Assembly (NCBI GenBank): GCA_965208685.1
Contig: CBDBPL010000007.1
Coordinates: 3,224,001-3,288,000 of the forward strand
Direction of reading: 5' to 3'
Length of the DNA: 64,000 nt
Source of the DNA: JAJEFO01 sp965208685
GTDB lineage: Bacteria > Pseudomonadota > Alphaproteobacteria > Rhodobacterales > Rhodobacteraceae
Shown: positions 59,145-64,000 of the stretch, piece after piece
Layout: every line of letters starts with the position of its first letter
Position numbering within the stretch: the stretch's first letter is position 1
Notes under the pieces: generated by a model
Told to the model about the DNA's origin: nothing
Databases searched by the model: none
The model's input: only the letters and a program-made list of their open reading frames with translations
Made by a program: the position numbers and the translations under genes

Positions 59145-62100
59145 ATGGTCAAGCAATCCAAAAAGAAAAAGACATCCCGACGCGCCGAACCCATTGCAGT
59201 CGTGGGCATGGCATGCCGTTTCCCCGGCGCACCTGACATTCGCTCCTTCTGGCACCTGCTCGAATCCGGCGGCAACTCGGTACTGGACGGTTTGCCGGGC
59301 TCGGGGCCGAACCGCCTTGAGGAGTTGTTCAACGACCCGTTGAACCTGCAAGGTGCCTGCCGCTACTGCGCCTACGTCGATGACATCGATCAATTCGACG
59401 CCGGCTTCTTCCGAATCTCGCCGGTTGAGGCCGAACTGCTCGATCCCCAGCAACGGATGATGCTGGAGACGAGCTGGCAGGCACTTGAGGATGCAGGGAT
59501 GGATCCGGATCGGCTGAAAGAGAGCCTGACCGGCGTGTATACTGGCATCAGCAACGACGAGTACCGAATGCTTGTCGTGGATTCCGAGAGACCCGGAGAG
59601 GCCGCGGAATCCTTGTACGCCCTGAGCGGCACCAACCTGAACGGAACCAGTGGACGGGTTTCCTTCGTGATGGGATTCATGGGCCCGGCGAAAGCCGTGG
59701 ACGCTGCCTGCGCGTCATCGCTTGTATCCGTGCACGATGCGGTTGCAGACCTCCAGCAGGGCAAGGCGGACCTGGCCATCGCAGGCGGGGTTCAGGCCAT
59801 TCTGAACACGCGCATCTTCGAGTTGCGCGCAGACTCGCAAATGTTGTCCCCGGACGGGCAGTGCAAGGCGTTCGACGCCTCCGCGAACGGATACGTGCGT
59901 GGCGAGGGCTGCGGAGCTGTGGTCCTGAAGCGACTGCGCGACGCGGAAGCCGACGGGGACCGGATCTGGGCAGTAATCCGAGGCGCTGCAGTCAATCACG
60001 GCGGCGCAAGCGTTGGATTGACCGTGCCACACGAGCCCGCGCTGGAGCAGGTGATCGAAGCCGCGTTGTCCCAGGCTGGAATTCCGGCTTCGGACGTCGA
60101 CTACCTGGAAGCGCACGGCACCGGGACGGCTGTCGGGGATCCAATTGAAATCAACGCCGTCTCCAGGGTCTACGGCAAGGACCGAAAGGCGGACCAGCCT
60201 TTGCTTGTCGGTTCCGTGAAAACGAATCTCGGACACCTGGAATCGGCTGCCGGAATCGCCGGCTTTATCAAGGCCGTGCTTGTGGTGCAGCGTGGCGTGA
60301 TCCCGAAGCACCTGCACTTCAATGATCCCAACCCAAGCCTGGACTGGAACGAACTGCCGTTGCAGGTGACCTCGTCCATGATGGACTTGCCGGCCCGGAA
60401 TGGGCGGCCGCGCCTTGCCGGCGTGAACTCGTTCGGCATTTCCGGGACCAACGCCCACATCGTCGTCGAGGAATATCCGGCTTCGAAGTCTGCTCCTTGT
60501 ACACCTGACCGGGTCTTCGGAGCCGGTCAGGCGGTTCAGGCGCGACCACCGAATGGCACCATCGATTCGCCGCAGTGCGAACAGGAACTTGAGGAACGCG
60601 AGATTCGGCTGTTGCCCTTGTCCGGCAAGTCTGCGCCGGCACTTCGCGCGCTTGCCGAGCGCTACCTCTCATGGCTCGACGAGCACGCCGACGAGCTTTC
60701 GGCCGAAGCCGGGTTGCCACAACCGCTGCTCGCGGAAATGGCATGGACGGCAGGTGTCGGGCGATGTCATTTCGATTGCCGTGCAGGCCTCTTCTTCGAC
60801 AGTGCCGAGCGGTTGCGGGAACAGCTTCAAGCACTGGCCGGTTCGGACGTCAAAGCGACACAGTCCTCAGCATCCACTGTCGCGTTCGTCTATACCGGGC
60901 AGGGAAGCCAGTGGGCCGGAATGGGTCGCGACCTTTATGATCGCGAGCCGGTTGCGAGGACAGTCTTCGATCGTTGCGAAAAGGTCTTCCTGGAAGAGCG
61001 CGGCACTTCGCTGCTGGACGTGATGTTCGGTCGCGCGGACAACGGGGACCTGAGCGACACGGCTTGGGAGCAACCAGCCCTCTATGCGCTCGAATGCGCG
61101 CTGACTGCACAGTGGTCGAGCGTGGGAATTCGTCCCGACGTGGTTCTTGGGCACAGTGTCGGAGAAATCGCGGCAGCGCAGGCGGCGGGCGTTTTCGGCC
61201 TTGAGGACGGCATGCGGTTCGCCTGCACGCGCGGCACGCTGCTGTCGGAAACTGATTCGGGCGCTATGGCTGCTGTCTTTGGGCCACCGGCGCAGGTGGC
61301 GTCTGCAGTCGACGCCGCGAACGCGGAGTCGACCGGTGTCGGCGTGCACATTGCGGCGGACAACGGTTTGCACCAGGTGGTCAGCGGTCCTGTCGAGGAT
61401 GTGGAACTGCTCTCAACCCGGCTGGATTCGGAGGGCGTCAGGGTGCGCCGCTTGAACACGACCCGGGCATTCCACAGCGCACTCGTGGAACCGGCTCTTG
61501 ATGCAATCGAGGCCTCCCTCGACCAGATCACGATTCAACCGCCTGAACTGACCGTGGTCAGCAACCTGACGGGCGATGTCGTGAACGACGGCCAGTTGCT
61601 GGACGGGGCCTATTGGCGCCGGCATGCCAGGGAGCCCGTCGCATTCGCCAGCGGCGCCAGAAGGCTCGCAGATCTCGGGGTGGACGTGATCCTTGAGATC
61701 GGCCCAGGTTCCGTCCTGGCCCCCATGGCGTCCTCGGCCTGGCCGGAATCCGTGCCCGCCCCCGTCGTGCTGTCGAGCATGCGGCCCCCGGCCGACGAAT
61801 TGCGCGCAGGATCGGGCAGCTTCGCCGAAGCGGTGGCCGGTGCATATCAGTCGGGCCTGCCGATCCGTTTCGAGGGCCTGTTTGCCGGAGAGACCCGTCG
61901 CCGCATCTCGGTGCCAGGATATCCCTTCCAGCGCGAACGCTATTGGATTCGCGCACCGAAGCGAAGACGTTCCGTCGAGGGCCACCCGCTGCTGGGCCTG
62001 CGACGGGAGTCTGCCAGCGGCGAGGTCACCTACGAAACTGAACTGTTCCCCACGGACCCGGAGTGGCTCAACGATCATCGCGTGTTCGAACGAGTCATCG

Positions 62101-64000
62101 CGCCGGGAGCGCTCTACGGCACCATGGCTGCGGCGGCGTCACTGGCCGGAGCAGGCGGACCGGTGGACGTCGAAGACATGCAGTTGCACAGCCCGCTGGT
62201 GTTCGCCGAGGATTCCCAGGGGGACGAAGCCGGTGCGGACGGTCGAAAGATACAGCTCTTGGTCAGCGATTCCGGCGACGACGGGCTGGACCGATTGCAG
62301 ATATTGAGCAAGGGTTCGGCCGAGACTGAATGGACGCTGCATGCCGAATGCAGGGTAGCTGGCGGCGCAGGCGCGCCGGGTGCCGTCGAGCGGGTGGATC
62401 TTGAACGCCTCAAGGACGGACTGGCTCCGGTGGATGCATCTGTCTTGTACCAGGCCAGGGCGAGCACCGGCATCGATCTCGGCGGCAGCTTCCGCACGCT
62501 CGGCAACCTGTGGGCGAGGCAGGGCGAGGCTCTGGGCGAGGTGTCCTTGCGGGAGGGAACCGGCCTGGCCCATCCGGAAATTCATCCGCTCGTGCTGGAC
62601 GGGTGCTTTCAGGTCGTGGCTGCGGCGCGCATTCAGGGCTCCGCAGAGGATGAGACCACCTACCTGCCCTTTGGCTGGGAGCGTCTTTGGCTGGCAGCGG
62701 GCAACTTTCCCGAGAAGGTGGTGTGTCACGTTCGCATGCACGAGGCGACGGAGGAATCGAACGCTGAGGCGGGCGTGCCTGCGGAGGTCCTGAGCGGAGA
62801 GCTGCGCATCTACGATCTCGATGGCGTCCTGCTCGGCGGACTGGACGGGTACACGATAAAGCGCGCGACACGCGCCGCGCTCTTCTCGGCGATCGAAGGC
62901 GTGAACGACCTGCTGTACGAGGTGGTCTGGCGCGAACGCTCCCTCGTGCCCGCGATCATCGCCGCGGACTTCCTGCCGGAGCCGGCGGCTGCCGCGGGAG
63001 GCTTGATGCCGCTTGCGGACTACCTTGAGGAAGAAGGCGTGGCGCGTGCCGATCGGACTGCGCTCCTGTCGGATCTTGATCGTTGGTCGCGCGCGCGCGC
63101 GATCTGGACGCTGGAGAAGCTCGGTTGGCGGCGCACCGCAGGCGAGATCGTGGAGTCCGAGGAACTCCGCCAGCAGCTTGGCGTCATCGACGAGCACGAG
63201 CGGGTCTTCCGCCGAATGCTGGAGATGCTGGCCCGGTCCGACGTGTTGCAGGAGGACGATCGTCGTTTCATCGTGAAGGCCGGGCAAGACGATCCCCTGC
63301 CGGAAGACGTTCAGCCGGACCCGGAGTCGTTCGCCGACCATCTGGCCGAACTTCATCCGCACGGCGCGACGGAGATTGGGTTGTTTCGACGATGCGGCGC
63401 GGCGCTGCCGGACGTGCTTCGCGGCCAGATGGACCCGCTCACGCTGCTGTTCAGCAGCGGCTACCCGACCCCAGGCGACCTGTATCTGGATGCGCCGATC
63501 GCACGCGCGGCCAACCGGCTGCTCCGGGACGCAGTGCGGACACTCGTGTCCAAGCTGCCCGCCGGACGGCGTCTAAGGGTGATCGAGGTCGGTGCGGGCA
63601 CGGGGTCCGCAACCGCTTCGGTTCTCCCGGAACTTCCCGAAGGCCAGTTCGACTACATGTACACGGACATTTCGGCCGGATTCTTCGCGGAAGCGGAATC
63701 GCGCTTCGGAGATGGTGGAGGTTGCATCGAATACCGCCCGCTGAACATAGAAAACGATCCGGTAGCCCAGGGCTTCGACGCGCATGCCTACGATCTGATC
63801 ATTGCATCGAACGTGCTCCATGCCACGCGCTATCTCGATGAGACTCTCGGTCACTGCCTGACGTTGCTCGCGCCGTCAGGGCAGATGGTGGCGCTCGAGA
63901 ACCTCCGCGGTCAGGGCTGGATGGACCTGACGTTCGGACAACTCGACGGCTGGTGGAGATTTGCCGACGATTACCGACCACATCACGCATTGGCGAGCCC
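59145..64000 (+). CDS. Type I polyketide synthase, N-terminal 1618 codons (KS-AT-DH-MT), cut by window end
   Basis: The frame is open from ATG at 59145 (TTGGAG just upstream) to the window edge. Domain order: ketosynthase (about 14-440) with Cys189 (VDAACASS), His324 (EAHGTGT) and His364 (NLGHLESAAG); acyltransferase (about 585-910) with GHSVGE around Ser671 and the RAFHS motif that resembles the malonyl-specific HAFH; dehydratase (about 945-1220) with His978 (LNDHRVFERVIAPG) and the LDGCFQ Asp; then a methyltransferase-like region with SAM motif VIEVGAGTGS near residue 1483. KS-AT-DH-MT order suggests a highly reducing, possibly iterative synthase making a methylated polyketide chain. Reductive and carrier domains must lie beyond the window. 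The product is unknown. Confidence 0.93.
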   Translation, partial: MVKQSKKKKTSRRAEPIAVVGMACRFPGAPDIRSFWHLLESGGNSVLDGLPGSGPNRLEELFNDPLNLQGACRYCAYVDDIDQFDAGFFRISPVEAELLDPQQRMMLETSWQALEDAGMDPDRLKESLTGVYTGISNDEYRMLVVDSERPGEAAESLYALSGTNLNGTSGRVSFVMGFMGPAKAVDAACASSLVSVHDAVADLQQGKADLAIAGGVQAILNTRIFELRADSQMLSPDGQCKAFDASANGYVRGEGCGAVVLKRLRDAEADGDRIWAVIRGAAVNHGGASVGLTVPHEPALEQVIEAALSQAGIPASDVDYLEAHGTGTAVGDPIEINAVSRVYGKDRKADQPLLVGSVKTNLGHLESAAGIAGFIKAVLVVQRGVIPKHLHFNDPNPSLDWNELPLQVTSSMMDLPARNGRPRLAGVNSFGISGTNAHIVVEEYPASKSAPCTPDRVFGAGQAVQARPPNGTIDSPQCEQELEEREIRLLPLSGKSAPALRALAERYLSWLDEHADELSAEAGLPQPLLAEMAWTAGVGRCHFDCRAGLFFDSAERLREQLQALAGSDVKATQSSASTVAFVYTGQGSQWAGMGRDLYDREPVARTVFDRCEKVFLEERGTSLLDVMFGRADNGDLSDTAWEQPALYALECALTAQWSSVGIRPDVVLGHSVGEIAAAQAAGVFGLEDGMRFACTRGTLLSETDSGAMAAVFGPPAQVASAVDAANAESTGVGVHIAADNGLHQVVSGPVEDVELLSTRLDSEGVRVRRLNTTRAFHSALVEPALDAIEASLDQITIQPPELTVVSNLTGDVVNDGQLLDGAYWRRHAREPVAFASGARRLADLGVDVILEIGPGSVLAPMASSAWPESVPAPVVLSSMRPPADELRAGSGSFAEAVAGAYQSGLPIRFEGLFAGETRRRISVPGYPFQRERYWIRAPKRRRSVEGHPLLGLRRESASGEVTYETELFPTDPEWLNDHRVFERVIAPGALYGTMAAAASLAGAGGPVDVEDMQLHSPLVFAEDSQGDEAGADGRKIQLLVSDSGDDGLDRLQILSKGSAETEWTLHAECRVAGGAGAPGAVERVDLERLKDGLAPVDASVLYQARASTGIDLGGSFRTLGNLWARQGEALGEVSLREGTGLAHPEIHPLVLDGCFQVVAAARIQGSAEDETTYLPFGWERLWLAAGNFPEKVVCHVRMHEATEESNAEAGVPAEVLSGELRIYDLDGVLLGGLDGYTIKRATRAALFSAIEGVNDLLYEVVWRERSLVPAIIAADFLPEPAAAAGGLMPLADYLEEEGVARADRTALLSDLDRWSRARAIWTLEKLGWRRTAGEIVESEELRQQLGVIDEHERVFRRMLEMLARSDVLQEDDRRFIVKAGQDDPLPEDVQPDPESFADHLAELHPHGATEIGLFRRCGAALPDVLRGQMDPLTLLFSSGYPTPGDLYLDAPIARAANRLLRDAVRTLVSKLPAGRRLRVIEVGAGTGSATASVLPELPEGQFDYMYTDISAGFFAEAESRFGDGGGCIEYRPLNIENDPVAQGFDAHAYDLIIASNVLHATRYLDETLGHCLTLLAPSGQMVALENLRGQGWMDLTFGQLDGWWRFADDYRPHHALAS

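Overview
The window is a 64 kb piece of a GC-rich bacterial chromosome, most likely from an alphaproteobacterium close to Rhodobacterales/Rhodospirillales. This rests on gene content and order: coaBC-dut-moeB, rsmI | LppC-glnD-murJ | rhomboid | trpS, surE-pcm-nlpD, ThyX, SdhE, DUF1178, a MoeB with an N-terminal membrane anchor, and a kdsB-kdsA-kdsD block for Kdo. I saw no rRNA, tRNA or CRISPR array. GTG and TTG starts are frequent.

Layout. 1-8.7 kb: a dipeptide-type ABC system (solute-binding protein and two ATPases) around a LysR regulator, with a truncated amidohydrolase, a YVTN-type propeller protein and a Cys-type sulfatase. 9.3-21.5 kb: housekeeping genes (cspA, thyX, gloA, sdhE with an XRE regulator, aspartate aminotransferase, GNAT, flavin reductase, DUF1178, NUDIX, moeB, dut, coaBC, gshB), interrupted by a solitary tnpB. 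21.5-29.0 kb: an accessory island with a 23-bp tandem repeat that looks like an insertion-sequence end, an AAA/DUF4143 ATPase, a GH116 glycosidase, a HigBA module whose toxin has an in-frame stop, an internally deleted MobF relaxase and a SRPBCC protein. 29.2-44 kb: core genes again (rsmI, LppC, glnD, murJ, an inactive-looking rhomboid, trpS, nlpD, pcm, surE, an SDR, a lytic transglycosylase, rlmE), with an IS110 remnant at 37.6-38.1 kb. 43.4-47.7 kb: the Kdo genes kdsB-kdsA-kdsD. 48-57.6 kb: a carbohydrate regulon (PfkB kinase, IolD-like TPP enzyme, Gfo/Idh dehydrogenase, IclR regulator, divergent four-gene ABC sugar importer). 57.8-64 kb: rluB and the first 1618 codons of a type I polyketide synthase (KS-AT-DH-methyltransferase), cut by the window end.

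The most interesting object is a compact IS200/IS605-like element without tnpA, inserted exactly between kdsA and kdsD. It carries an apparently intact iscB (RuvC-I/II/III, arginine-rich bridge helix, HNH, PLMP motif) preceded by a highly structured segment expected to encode its omega RNA. Matching TGAA-loop hairpins mark its two ends. The kdsA stop codon lies in the loop of the left hairpin, and the iscB stop overlaps the kdsD start, so the RNA-guided nuclease is embedded in an essential lipopolysaccharide operon. By the known rules for IscB the native guide would be read from the 3' end of kdsA. With the separate tnpB at 15.3 kb, the window holds two different transposon-encoded RNA-guided nucleases.

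Gene functions are from reading the translated sequences; no database search was possible.
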